A DNA stretch of 32,851 nucleotides from Synergistaceae bacterium (GCA_009783355.1 WRHH01000004.1:1-32851); one strand, 5' to 3'; positions 16,598 to 25,353 are shown, counted from the stretch's first letter. The notes: generated by a model from the sequence alone, not told the origin. Numbers and translations: made by a program.

Positions 16598-18958
16598 CTA
16601 TTTTTTTCTCCATACAAACGGAATGGCGAAAATGAGCGCAAGAAGTCCGAAGCCCGCGTTGCATCCCATACAATCAAGGAAATCTTCGATTTTATCCTCG
16701 ATGCATGGAGGAATTTCAGGCAAGCATGGTATGCATGTTCCAGGCTTTTCTTTGAAATATTCACGCGGGTTGTCGCCTTCGAAGCGATAGTACGGATAGT
16801 CTCTTGTGGTAAAATCGTGGTATACAAGCGGCAATCCTTCCGAGCCGGACAGCGACTGAGCGACCGACGAGTTGTAGCTGTTTGCGTTGGATATGTCGGG
16901 CTCGAACAGCGCCACTATTACCGCGCCGCATTCCTGATCCAGCGGTACAACGTAAGCGCCCTCTTCAAAGACAACAATATCCTCGGAGCGCAGGCCAGCA
17001 GTTCCGGACGTTGTTACATTGCCTGTGTCGCTTCTGTAGTACTGCTTTACGCGCGCTTCGAATCCCGGATTTATCTCGAAATACTCAATTCCGTTCCACG
17101 CCATGTTCTTAAGAAGGTATTCGTAGTTAACGGCGTAGCCGTTCGCGGCTGTTACTGTGGTTGTACCCGCTGTGGTGGTCTTCTCTATGCCTTTCGGAAT
17201 GACGTACGCATTGGGACGTACTCTGTTGCGGTCAGACGTGTTGTTTACGGCAAGAGGTCTCGAAATGTTAATGGCAGTACCCGCGACATGATCAAGGGAT
17301 TTCCCTTCCCAGTCGAGCGTAGACGCCTGGCCTTCGTATATGCTGTATTTCCCGCCGGCTACCTTTGCCCCAGTATTCCTGAAGTTTGTCGTGTTTCCGG
17401 ACGCGCTCTGATTGAGGTATACCAACTTTGTCTCATCGAATTTCAAGCCCATATCGACAGCGTTTTTGCGCGCTGCTGCGACAAGAGCATAAGTAGCGTC
17501 AGCGTTGTTATAGAGTGTTTGTACCAGCGATTTTGCAGCCGACATCTGAGCAAAAGCGCGGCGAGCCATGTTAAGTCCGGCGTTTTGCCCGCGGGTCTCC
17601 GTCAGGAAGGACACCGAGCCCATCAGTCCGTAGTAGGCGCGGCCTATGCTGTTATTGGCCGTCCAGCCGTGGTTGTTGTTTTCGTAGTGTCCAATGAGGA
17701 TGCCGTTATCTTTCAAGTTATTAAACAAGTTGAGTCCATACAAATCCAACGCTGTCTCGACGACGTCCATCAAGGGGTTATTCATGCTAGTGGACGGGGT
17801 GGACTCAATGTCATGCGCTGACGAGAGAGTAAGTCCGGCGCCGGTCGTTGTGCCGGCCGCGCGGGTCGTGGAACCGGCGTCGGTGCCGCTGCCATAGCCG
17901 CCAAGCTCGTGCCCGTCCTGCGTGACGTGAGGCATAATGGCCAAGTATCCGGCGTGAACCATCCGCACCTCGGGGGCTCTCAGCCTCATGTGGTCGCGGT
18001 TCATGTCAATAGACGGGTTGACGCTGCTGCGTGCGTTATTTCTTCCGCCTTCAACGTTAAAGCGCGGGACGCAGACGTAGTTAATCTTTTCAAGCAGCGG
18101 ATCGCCGTATGCGCCTGCCATCTCAAGAAGCATGGTCATCGCGCCCTCGCCGGACGACGGCTCGTTTCCGTGAATCTGTCCCTGGTGCCAGTAGGTCGGC
18201 TTACCGTTTTTGCGGACTAATTCCGCAGCCTCGGCGAACGTGGCGCCTGCGGGGATGGGCGTGTTGGTGATTATAACTATCGGTATTTTGTAACCAAATT
18301 GAAGCGTCAAGCCGAACGGGGCGTCGGTGGTGGGGTCGATTTGGTCGTTAAGGTAGAACAAGTGCGCTTTTGCGCAGGTCGCCGCGACGTTTTCGACTAA
18401 CTCAATAAGGTCTTCCTGTTTTGTAAATTGGAATCTGCCGTACCCGGGTTTTGTGAACATGGGGGTCTGAATTCCGCCCGCCGGTAACCACGGGAATCCT
18501 GCAGTGCCCAACGTACCTTTGAGAATCTGATCGGTGGGAATCGTGCCCGGGCTCGCTGAGTCATAGGCGTCTCCTCTTCGTCCGGTTTGGATCTCCATCT
18601 CTACGTTTGCTTCCGCGTCAACCTGTTCCTGCGTGAAGTAAAGCTGCTTGGTCACGGCGTAATGCTGTGAACCCGACAACGCGGCGGTGCGGTAATTAAA
18701 CCCGCCGGGTACTCCGATGCTGTAAACCCGTTGCTTATCAGTTGACACAAGCACATCTACATACACAGAGGCGCCTGGGGCGGTAGTTCCCGAACCCACG
18801 TAAAAGCTGAGGCTGAACTCTTTCCCTATATCTGAGCCAGCGGGGGCGTTCAATACCAGATGAACATGCGCGAACGCGCTTGCAGATAACGCCAGCAGCG
18901 CGAAAATAGCAACAAAAACTGAAACGCGAGCTTTATTGCGTGTAATCATTTTAAACAA
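16598..18958 (-). CDS. Secreted M14 zinc carboxypeptidase, Synerg-CTERM (paralogue C)
   Basis: About 786 aa from the TTG at 18958 (an in-frame GTG lies 9 bases earlier, inside the ribosome site; an ATG lies 6 bases later). The signal peptide ends near SASAFA. Zinc ligands are H263 and E266 (QIHGNEPSSGEG) and H350 (QDGHE); the catalytic Glu is E454 in SFLTETRG. DMNRDH is present. It is more distant from A and B than they are from each other, and has a Thr/Gly-rich loop after DGHE. The C-terminus (PPCIEDKIEDFLDCMGCNAG, then a hydrophobic segment and RKK) matches the sorting tail. The small partner gene ends 48 bases upstream. Confidence 0.88.
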   Translation of the reverse strand: MFKMITRNKARVSVFVAIFALLALSASAFAHVHLVLNAPAGSDIGKEFSLSFYVGSGTTAPGASVYVDVLVSTDKQRVYSIGVPGGFNYRTAALSGSQHYAVTKQLYFTQEQVDAEANVEMEIQTGRRGDAYDSASPGTIPTDQILKGTLGTAGFPWLPAGGIQTPMFTKPGYGRFQFTKQEDLIELVENVAATCAKAHLFYLNDQIDPTTDAPFGLTLQFGYKIPIVIITNTPIPAGATFAEAAELVRKNGKPTYWHQGQIHGNEPSSGEGAMTMLLEMAGAYGDPLLEKINYVCVPRFNVEGGRNNARSSVNPSIDMNRDHMRLRAPEVRMVHAGYLAIMPHVTQDGHELGGYGSGTDAGSTTRAAGTTTGAGLTLSSAHDIESTPSTSMNNPLMDVVETALDLYGLNLFNNLKDNGILIGHYENNNHGWTANNSIGRAYYGLMGSVSFLTETRGQNAGLNMARRAFAQMSAAKSLVQTLYNNADATYALVAAARKNAVDMGLKFDETKLVYLNQSASGNTTNFRNTGAKVAGGKYSIYEGQASTLDWEGKSLDHVAGTAINISRPLAVNNTSDRNRVRPNAYVIPKGIEKTTTAGTTTVTAANGYAVNYEYLLKNMAWNGIEYFEINPGFEARVKQYYRSDTGNVTTSGTAGLRSEDIVVFEEGAYVVPLDQECGAVIVALFEPDISNANSYNSSVAQSLSGSEGLPLVYHDFTTRDYPYYRFEGDNPREYFKEKPGTCIPCLPEIPPCIEDKIEDFLDCMGCNAGFGLLALIFAIPFVWRKK

Positions 18959-19006
18959 TATTATCACCCTTTCAATATGCTAAATTTCATCGTACAAGCG
19001 GAAGGT

Positions 19007-19411
19007 TTACCAAATGCAAGTTTCGAGTACGCCATAGAGCTTATCGAAACTGCTTTGAGCCTTCAATACGATGCCCACGCTGCCGACCATAAAAGCCCGC
19101 ACAGGGAAACCATTGAGCACGAATTCAAAGTCGCCGTTTACCGTCTCCGCTACCGGGCTGCTTCCTCCCAACAGACTCGAAACGTTTTCCGCGAACTGAC
19201 GTGAATCCATGCCTTCCTCGCTGGAATACTCAAACGATATGGTGTCAATTCCACTCGTAAGCGATCCCCAGCCGCTGTTGTCCACGGCCACATGCCAGCC
19301 GTCAGGAACTTCAACAGAAACTTCATTGAATACCTGCCTCGCCGCAAATGCGCCTGTGCTGAACGCCAGCACCATTGCTATCACTAGCATAAATACTGAA
19401 AAATTCTTCAT
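19007..19411 (-). CDS. Small secreted VPxGW protein, partner of paralogue C
   Basis: 134 aa with a signal peptide ending near GAFA. The mature part shows VSVEVPDGW, an SSEEGMDSRQFAE stretch, GGSSPVAE, FEF and a C-terminal GIVLKAQSSFDKLYGVLE. These positions match the proteins at 12951 and 22202, so the three are one family despite low identity. AAAGGAGA lies about 12 bases before the ATG. It shares an operon with peptidase C. Function unknown. Confidence 0.75.
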   Translation of the reverse strand: MKNFSVFMLVIAMVLAFSTGAFAARQVFNEVSVEVPDGWHVAVDNSGWGSLTSGIDTISFEYSSEEGMDSRQFAENVSSLLGGSSPVAETVNGDFEFVLNGFPVRAFMVGSVGIVLKAQSSFDKLYGVLETCIW

Positions 19412-19489
19412 TACTTCTTTCGTCTCCTTTCATATTGTGCCTATCTTACCGATTGACAATATTACATAAACATAATATTGCTATTTAAT

Positions 19490-19518
19490 ATATTATATCG
19501 TTTTTTCTAGAATGTAAA
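19490..19518 (-). promoter_or_regulatory. Promoter of unit C
   Basis: TTTACA (19513-19518), 17 bp, TAATAT (19490-19495) on the - strand; TATAAT at 19492-19497 gives a 15-bp alternative. The conserved leader motif ATATTAAATAGCAATATT follows. Confidence 0.65.
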
Positions 19519-19598
19519 TATTTATATTAATTATATTTTTGTTTACTTAATTAAACTATATTTCATTTTATTAATAAAGTTAAAAGCAAAAAATATGA

Positions 19599-19620
19599 GA
19601 GGCGCTATAAATCACGCCTC
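19599..19620 (-). terminator. Terminator of peptidase D
   Basis: GAGGCG and CGCCTC form a 6-bp stem around a 10-base loop; on the - strand it is followed by TCATATTTTTT. The peptidase D stop is 40 bases upstream. In between, 19642-19655 has two AATTTGT heptamers. Confidence 0.7.
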
Positions 19621-19659
19621 CCACACAATACTTTTTACTTCAATTTGTAATTTGTTTTA

Positions 19660-22179
19660 TTACGGTCTTTTTCTCAGGACAAACGGAATTGCGAAAACGA
19701 GAGCCAGAAGTCCGTAACCCGCGTTACACCCCATGCAATCAAGAAAATCTTCGATTTTATCCTCGATGCATGGCGGAATCACCGGTTTGCATGGATCGTC
19801 GGGCGGCGTATCGGGCGGCAACCATGTATACGGATCGCTCTTTTCCAGACGATAATGCGGATAATCCCTGGTCGTGAAATCGTGGAACATCAAAGCAAAT
19901 CCTTCTGCGCCGCTTACGCTTTGCGAGACCGACGAGTTGTAGCTTGCGCTCCCCGCTGTGTCGGGCTCGAACAGCATCGCTATAACCGCGCCCGCTACCT
20001 GGTCCATCGGGACGACATACGCGCCCTCGTCAAAGGTCACTTCTTCCTCGGCGCGAAGTTCGGCGGTCATGGAACCGGTTGTATTATTACCGGTGTCGCT
20101 CCTGTAGTACCGGCGCAACGGAGCTTTTGTCCCTGCCTTTACTTCGTAAAAGCGGATACCTTGCCATTTCAGGAGATCAAGCAGGTATTCGTAGTTTACA
20201 GCAAATCCGTTAGCTGCCGTAACTGCTGTTACACCGTCCGCAGTGCTGTTCGCTATGCCTTTCGGTATTACGTATGCAGTGGGGCGCGGTCTCGAACGGG
20301 TAATATTGTTCGAGCGGGCATAAGTGGAGTTGACTGTAGTGCTGACCACTTCGCCTTTCATGTTGTGCGTCAGACGGTATCCCGTGAACGGGAATGTGTT
20401 CTTGCCCGGGTATGTAGCGGTCGGCGAGGACGATGAGCCGAAAGTAAGCGCTACCAATTCAGTTGGGTCAAACACCTTTCCTTTGTCGATCATCGCCTTG
20501 CGTCCCTTGGCGATTTCTGCTTTGACTGTGTCGCAATTGTCATAAGCGGTTTCAATAAGCGACTTAGGCGTTCTATAGTGGGCAAACGTCCTCCGTTCGT
20601 AGCTTACAAATCCGCCGCCGAGCCCGCGAACTTCGATAACGAATGTTATGGAACCCATAAGGCCCATCCAGGCGCGTCCTATTGAGTTGTTCGCAGTCTC
20701 GCCGTAGTGGTAGAAACGAAGTCCCGCTGCTGTCAGGTCGTTGGCCAGATTGAGTCCGAATACATCCGCCGCCAGGTTATTGACTTCCCATGAGGGGTTG
20801 TTTAAGCTGGAAGCCGGGGTGAACTGAATGTCGTCGCCATTCATACTGGAAGAACCGGATTTATTGTACATTGCCATTTCCGGCAAGCCCGCGAGCCTCG
20901 TCGCGTCCGCTGAGGCGCCTGTGTAAGGCAAAAGTGTACTACGGCCGACCGAGAAGAAATCGTACTCGTGACCGTCCTCGCAGAGATGCGGCATGGTTTC
21001 CAGATATCCTTTGTGGATCATGCGGGTCTCTACGGTTTTCAGCCTCATGTGGTCGCGGTTCATGTCGATGTTTCGCGCGTTTGTGCGCTGCCAGATGTAG
21101 GATCCTTCAATGTTGTATCGCGGTACGCAAATGTAGTTGATTTTCTCAAGGAATTTCTCGCCGTACGGTCCGACCATCTCAGTAAGGAAAGCCATCGCGC
21201 CTTCGCCGCTTGAAGTTTCGTTTGCGTGAATCTGCGCGTTGTGCCAGAAGTTCAGCTTGTCGCTTTCCCGGATAATTTTCGCCGCCTGCGCGAACGTGGC
21301 GCCTTCAGGGATGTTCTCATTGGTAACGAATATTATAGGAATATCGTAATCTAAGTTCGGCGTTCTGCCAAACGGCGCCCCAGTGGCTTCGTCAATGGCG
21401 TCGGCAAGTGTGAACCAATGCGCTTTCGGGGAGTTCTTTGCTATTTCCTTGGTGTAATTCACCATTTCTTCTTGCGTTGAGACCTGATACATGGCCTTTG
21501 GAGGTCTTGCAGCAGTGAACGCCGGAGTCTTGAAGCCGCCGACCGGGAAACCGACAAGGTCTGCTGTCCCGTAGACACTATCCATTTCGTTGGGGAGAAG
21601 TCCCTGAATCCTGTCGCGTGAATCGGTCTTGGGCGTGCCTGAGAAATAGTTATAGGGCATACTTGCCAATCCAGGAAGGAAGGGATCCCATGTCGGTTCG
21701 AAGCCGTTTCTTGCCATCGGGCCAGTAAGAATTGGCATCGTTATGGTCTTGGATACAATGCCGTTGCCATACGAAGTGTGCCCAAGCGGCCACTCTGACG
21801 GATCAATCCAGATAACCTTAAGCACAGCGGTGACTCTGCCCTCGTCGAAAACCGAAGGGGTCAGAACTCTTGGTCTGACATAGTAACAATATGTGCCCGG
21901 CTGTTTGATTATCCATGCATTATATCTGTTTTCCACAGGACGAAGCCGGGTAATAGCGGCGCCGTTCTCGTATGCGGTTGGGAAACTGGACTCCGAACTG
22001 CCGGAGCCTGCAGGCACGCCCGCATAAACATCAAGCGATACGATACTTGGGCTGACGTTAAAAGGATAATCCAAAACCAACATGATATCCGCACTCGCCA
22101 CTGCAGAAAACATGAGCAGGGCCATAAGAGCCGCAAATATAGAAACGCGGGTTTTATTGCGCATAAATTTTTTCAACAT
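19660..22179 (-). CDS. Secreted M14 zinc carboxypeptidase, Synerg-CTERM (paralogue D)
   Basis: The longest and most divergent paralogue, 839 aa. It has a normal ATG at 22179 after AGGTGAG. A signal peptide ends near SAVASA. An N-terminal beta-rich region of about 200 residues is longer than in A-C. Zinc ligands are H318 and E321 (QIHANETSSGEG) and H404 (EDGHE); the catalytic Glu is E516 in TFVIEVRG. IDMNRDH is present. The C-terminal domain has GAYVVPMDQ and FEPDTAGS, then a Pro-rich stretch and PPCIEDKIEDFLDCMGCNAG with the hydrophobic/basic tail. The changed N-terminus suggests a different substrate or surface partner. The small partner gene ends 22 bases upstream. Confidence 0.88.
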   Translation of the reverse strand: MLKKFMRNKTRVSIFAALMALLMFSAVASADIMLVLDYPFNVSPSIVSLDVYAGVPAGSGSSESSFPTAYENGAAITRLRPVENRYNAWIIKQPGTYCYYVRPRVLTPSVFDEGRVTAVLKVIWIDPSEWPLGHTSYGNGIVSKTITMPILTGPMARNGFEPTWDPFLPGLASMPYNYFSGTPKTDSRDRIQGLLPNEMDSVYGTADLVGFPVGGFKTPAFTAARPPKAMYQVSTQEEMVNYTKEIAKNSPKAHWFTLADAIDEATGAPFGRTPNLDYDIPIIFVTNENIPEGATFAQAAKIIRESDKLNFWHNAQIHANETSSGEGAMAFLTEMVGPYGEKFLEKINYICVPRYNIEGSYIWQRTNARNIDMNRDHMRLKTVETRMIHKGYLETMPHLCEDGHEYDFFSVGRSTLLPYTGASADATRLAGLPEMAMYNKSGSSSMNGDDIQFTPASSLNNPSWEVNNLAADVFGLNLANDLTAAGLRFYHYGETANNSIGRAWMGLMGSITFVIEVRGLGGGFVSYERRTFAHYRTPKSLIETAYDNCDTVKAEIAKGRKAMIDKGKVFDPTELVALTFGSSSSPTATYPGKNTFPFTGYRLTHNMKGEVVSTTVNSTYARSNNITRSRPRPTAYVIPKGIANSTADGVTAVTAANGFAVNYEYLLDLLKWQGIRFYEVKAGTKAPLRRYYRSDTGNNTTGSMTAELRAEEEVTFDEGAYVVPMDQVAGAVIAMLFEPDTAGSASYNSSVSQSVSGAEGFALMFHDFTTRDYPHYRLEKSDPYTWLPPDTPPDDPCKPVIPPCIEDKIEDFLDCMGCNAGYGLLALVFAIPFVLRKRP

Positions 22180-22201
22180 AATATCTCACCTATCCTATAT
22201 T

Positions 22202-22663
22202 CTAATTGAGCGTTTCGAGTATGGACAGGATGTCGTCGAAACCGGATTTTGACTCCATCACAATGCCCAAATGGCTAATGTGCCTGGTCAGAACGTTTGT
22301 CTTTTCTCCGCCCTTCGTGTACGAGAATTCGAAATCACCGAAACCGTTTTCCACAGGGTCGCTTCCGTTCATAAGTCCCGCTATTGCTTCAGCGAATGTG
22401 GCCTCATACAGCCCTTCCGAGCTGGCATACAGGAACGTAATCGACTCTGCCCCTCCCATGCGGGCAATTGTGATTGATCCGTCCGGAGAGTTAAAATCAA
22501 ATTTGTTGCTGTCCTTGTTCTCGCTGGCAAACCAGCCGGCAGGTACATCAAGGGAAAATCCGTGCACCGCAAATCCATTGAACGTTTGCACCGTCGCTTG
22601 CGCGCCCGCACAGAACGTCAGCGCTAATACCAACACCAACATTAATACTAAAAAGTTCTTCAT
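22202..22663 (-). CDS. Small secreted VPxGW protein, partner of paralogue D
   Basis: 153 aa with a signal peptide ending near AQA. It shows FSLDVPAGW, SPDGSITIA, SSEGLYEATFAEA, NGSDPVE, FEF and GIVMESKSGFDDILSILE, the same order as the two paralogues but with a longer middle. AAAGGAGA lies about 12 bases before the ATG. It heads the operon with peptidase D. Function unknown; the repeated pairing argues for a joint role at the cell surface. Confidence 0.75.
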   Translation of the reverse strand: MKNFLVLMLVLVLALTFCAGAQATVQTFNGFAVHGFSLDVPAGWFASENKDSNKFDFNSPDGSITIARMGGAESITFLYASSEGLYEATFAEAIAGLMNGSDPVENGFGDFEFSYTKGGEKTNVLTRHISHLGIVMESKSGFDDILSILETLN

Positions 22664-22807
22664 TGCTTCTGTTATCTCCTTTCAATAACATAGTTTTTTT
22701 ACTACATGCTAATTCGGATTACAACAAAACTACTGAATCAACCAATCACCTGAAAGAGTGGACTGTTTAGTAAATTCAGAAGTTTCGTTAATACTCCTCT
22801 AAAAAAT

Positions 22808-22836
22808 ATTATATCATATGACACATTGCTATTTAA
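22808..22836 (-). promoter_or_regulatory. Promoter of unit D
   Basis: On the - strand TTAAAT (22831-22836), 17 bp, TATAAT (22808-22813). The -35 overlaps the ATATTAAATAGCAAT motif that lies after the -10 in units A-C, so the promoter architecture has shifted in this unit. The leader is about 140 bases to the small gene. Confidence 0.55.
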
Positions 22837-22898
22837 TATTTGGGAATTTTTTTTGAAAAGTTTACCGCGACTTTGTTTACTTATTTGCGTGCCTATCT

Positions 22899-22927
22899 AA
22901 AAACCTCAATTTTGCGGGGTTTTGAGG
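22899..22927 (-). terminator. Terminator of the orphan transcript
   Basis: CCTCAA and TTGAGG pair around a loop of about 12 bases; on the - strand TTTTT follows. It lies between the two copies of the duplicated promoter segment. Confidence 0.65.
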
Positions 22928-23030
22928 CAATACGGACGGGATAAAAAATTCTATCTTAAATATAAACACTAAGCCCTCACATGAACAAGCCGACTGTTTA
23001 GTATTTTTTAAACTTTCGCTATTGCTCCTC
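22899..23030 (-). ncRNA. Candidate small RNA or orphan leader transcript
   Basis: Predicted to run from the promoter at 23036-23064 to the hairpin and T-run at 22899-22927, about 130 nt. No open frame with a convincing ribosome site is seen inside, although GAGGAG occurs near 23025. It could be a small RNA or the leftover leader of a deleted operon. Confidence 0.35.
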
Positions 23031-23035
23031 GAAAT

Positions 23036-23064
23036 ACTATATCATATAAACGTATACTATTTAA
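23036..23064 (-). promoter_or_regulatory. Second copy of the unit D promoter
   Basis: TTAAAT (23059-23064), 17 bp, TATAGT (23036-23041) on the - strand, aligned base for base with the promoter at 22808-22836. It reads into a short segment that ends at a terminator. Confidence 0.5.
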
Positions 23065-23206
23065 CATTTTGGTTATATTATAAAAGGATAACAGCTGCTT
23101 ACTACGACACTTGTTATGGAAATATACAAATACAAAAACACAAAATTGATCTCATAAATTTGGATTGTAAGATATTAGATGTGGAGTCTGTAGCTGCAGT
23201 TTGGCA

Positions 23207-24040
23207 TCAATAAAGCTTTGCTTTTTCCGCCAGCACTGCGTCCTTGACCTCGTTTTTGTTGACGCCTTTAACTTCCTTTAATATTTTTTGCGTAATATCG
23301 CGAACGCTCATCCCGTCATTCAGCATTTCGGGAATAATTGATTTCCAATCGTTCGCCGTTGAATTATCGTAATCTTTGTCATATCCAGCGACTACGAGCA
23401 CGAGCTCTCCTTTAACGCCCACTTCCAGCCTGCCGTGTATTACGGACAGCGTCGAAAGTGACGCCTCCTGATAGATTTTGCTTATCTCCCTCACTAAGGA
23501 CGCTCTTCTGTCTCCAAATATTTCCAGCATGTCGTTCAGATGTCTGGCGCCCTTGTGCGGGGAAATGTAAAAGCAAAGCGTGCAGGGCAGAGATGAAAGC
23601 TGCGTGAACAATTCCCGCCTTTGTCCTTCTTTTTCCGGCGGGAAACCGTGAAACAAAAAAGGATATGGGGGCAAGCCGGACAAAAGCAATGCAGGCAATA
23701 TTGCATTCGCTCCTGGGAGTACATCAATTTCTATACCGTCCTCTATCGCCATTTTCAGGATAGTGTAGCCCGGGTCGGATATACCTGGCGTTCCCGCGTC
23801 ACTCACGAGAGCTATGACTTTACCTTCGCGAAGCTTGCCGAGTAAACTTTCGCTCCTGTCGTGCTCGTTATGAGCATGGTAGGATACGAGACTTTTTTTG
23901 ATGTTGTATCTCCTAAGCAAAATGGAAGTCGTGCGCGTATCCTCGCACGCTATTATGTCTGCGCACCGAAGCGCGCGGAGAGCGCGGAGCGTTATGTCTT
24001 CGAGATTGCCTATGGGGGTTGGAACAAGAATCAGAGGCAT
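23207..24040 (-). CDS. rsmI: 16S rRNA (cytidine-1402-2'-O)-methyltransferase RsmI
   Basis: Methylates the ribose of C1402 in 16S rRNA using SAM. The 277 aa begin LILVPTPIGNLEDITLRAL, the RsmI signature of the tetrapyrrole-methylase fold. ACEDTRTT (31-38) and VSDAGTPGISDPG (79-91) follow. PPYPFLFHGFPP, ISPHK and REISKIYQE continue the family pattern. The frame extends upstream, but the ATG at 24040 has AAGGATGG at good spacing and matches the usual N-terminus. It has a housekeeping role unrelated to its neighbours. Confidence 0.93.
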   Translation of the reverse strand: MPLILVPTPIGNLEDITLRALRALRCADIIACEDTRTTSILLRRYNIKKSLVSYHAHNEHDRSESLLGKLREGKVIALVSDAGTPGISDPGYTILKMAIEDGIEIDVLPGANAILPALLLSGLPPYPFLFHGFPPEKEGQRRELFTQLSSLPCTLCFYISPHKGARHLNDMLEIFGDRRASLVREISKIYQEASLSTLSVIHGRLEVGVKGELVLVVAGYDKDYDNSTANDWKSIIPEMLNDGMSVRDITQKILKEVKGVNKNEVKDAVLAEKAKLY

Positions 24041-24150
24041 ATATACCATCCTTTTAAAAGTTTCTAAGTTTATCGCCGCTTTACATTTATCCTTATTACT
24101 TCTAGCCTTCATACACAATACAAATGGAATCCTTTCTTTCTTTGCGCTTT

Positions 24151-25353
24151 CTAGCGTTCATTAATTTTGGGCTTTCCGTCGTATTCGCCGTTTATGTATT
24201 TCAGAAAGTAATTTTCATCGTTACGAACGCCTTTTATTTCATCAAGGCGAGTTATCTCGGTTTCTGCTTTATCGTTTTTTTCGACAATAAATATCTGCGT
24301 TTTGGTCAGATACTGTAAAAACCAAGGGTTATGCGTCGTAAACAATATCTGGGCATTGTTCGGGTTTTTGTCCTTATCAAGAAATATGTCCAGAATTCTG
24401 GAAGTAATGTCCGGGTGCAGACTCTGCTCCAATTCATCCGAAATCAGAATGCCCCCATTTCTGAGAATAGGATATAAATAAATAAACAGCTCCATGAAAT
24501 TGATAGTACCCGCAGATTCTTCCGACAGATGCAATTTATAGTCATTCTCGTCTATACGATGCAAAGCAAAAAGAGTTTCCATATCATACTCTTTTTTTTC
24601 GATAGGCGTTGCGTAATGCATGGGAGGGGGGATTTTTACTGGGTGTATTTCGGATATCCCTGTATCAATTGCTTTCAATTCTTCTATTAAGTCCTCAAAC
24701 AGAAGCTTGTTCTGCCTAAGTGCTTTTGCTATGTGATCAATCCTCTCAATAGAGCTAACAAAAACAAAACTTGATCCAAATCTAACATTTGTCAGCATAT
24801 TTTTACTTAGCCTTGAAAATCCGCCATTGCCCCAGTAGTTGGACCAAAGGAGCAACGAAAACAAACTGACATTTTCAGTCAGCCTGTTAAGGTCAGATTT
24901 GTTTATTTTCATATTAAACTGCTTTACTTCATTATTGAGTTCTCTGACGAAAACATATTTAGGCCGCTTGGTTTCCGGGGTAAAGCGTTTCAAGTATTCA
25001 CTCTGGACTATATTGTTGAATAGTGATATTGCGTACTCGAACTGAACATTATCCTCAATGAATCTGACGCTAAACTCAGTTGGTTTTGAAGAACAACAAA
25101 AATGCGGCATTAACTGCAATTCTCTGAGTTCGGGACGTGCATACGAGTGGCACATATAATTTAGAAAGCTCACAATTCCCCTGAGAATGTTGCTCTTTCC
25201 ACTAGCATTGGGACCAACCAAACAAGCTATCTTGTTTGCAAGCCCTCCTATATCAGTGAATGCTCCTATTCTGCGGCTGGCGGCTGTGCTGAAATCAATT
25301 TTAAGTTCATCTCCGATGGAATGATAATTTTTGATCATAAAGTTTAAAAACAT
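24151..25353 (-). CDS. AAA15-family ATPase (RloA/COG1106-like)
   Basis: ATPase of 400 aa with an ABC/SMC-like head. Walker A is GPNASGKS at 47-54. The C-terminal third holds LSEESAGT (ABC-type signature), GGILISDELEQSLHP (Walker B) and TTHN (switch His). This arrangement is typical of the ATPase of the RloA/RloB and related abortive-infection pairs. No RloB-like gene is adjacent; rsmI follows. It may be an orphan defence ATPase or a stand-alone overcoming-lysogenisation-type protein. GGGGTGA precedes the ATG, and a separate promoter lies upstream. Function uncertain. Confidence 0.75.
   Translation of the reverse strand: MFLNFMIKNYHSIGDELKIDFSTAASRRIGAFTDIGGLANKIACLVGPNASGKSNILRGIVSFLNYMCHSYARPELRELQLMPHFCCSSKPTEFSVRFIEDNVQFEYAISLFNNIVQSEYLKRFTPETKRPKYVFVRELNNEVKQFNMKINKSDLNRLTENVSLFSLLLWSNYWGNGGFSRLSKNMLTNVRFGSSFVFVSSIERIDHIAKALRQNKLLFEDLIEELKAIDTGISEIHPVKIPPPMHYATPIEKKEYDMETLFALHRIDENDYKLHLSEESAGTINFMELFIYLYPILRNGGILISDELEQSLHPDITSRILDIFLDKDKNPNNAQILFTTHNPWFLQYLTKTQIFIVEKNDKAETEITRLDEIKGVRNDENYFLKYINGEYDGKPKINER

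Larger units (their letters stand above)
22761..23080. repeat. Duplicated promoter/leader segment
   Basis: Two direct copies of a segment of about 85 bp, 22761-22846 and 22992-23076, starting GACTGTTTAGTA and ending at the promoter -35 side, roughly 70% identical and 231 bp apart. The near copy feeds the small gene at 22202. The far copy leads only to a terminator. It may mark where another peptidase unit was deleted. The rest of 22690-23206 shows no gene. Confidence 0.65.

Noticed and set aside
17000-21200. Long + strand frames within the peptidase genes
   Set aside because: They lie opposite well-supported coding sequence and resemble no family.
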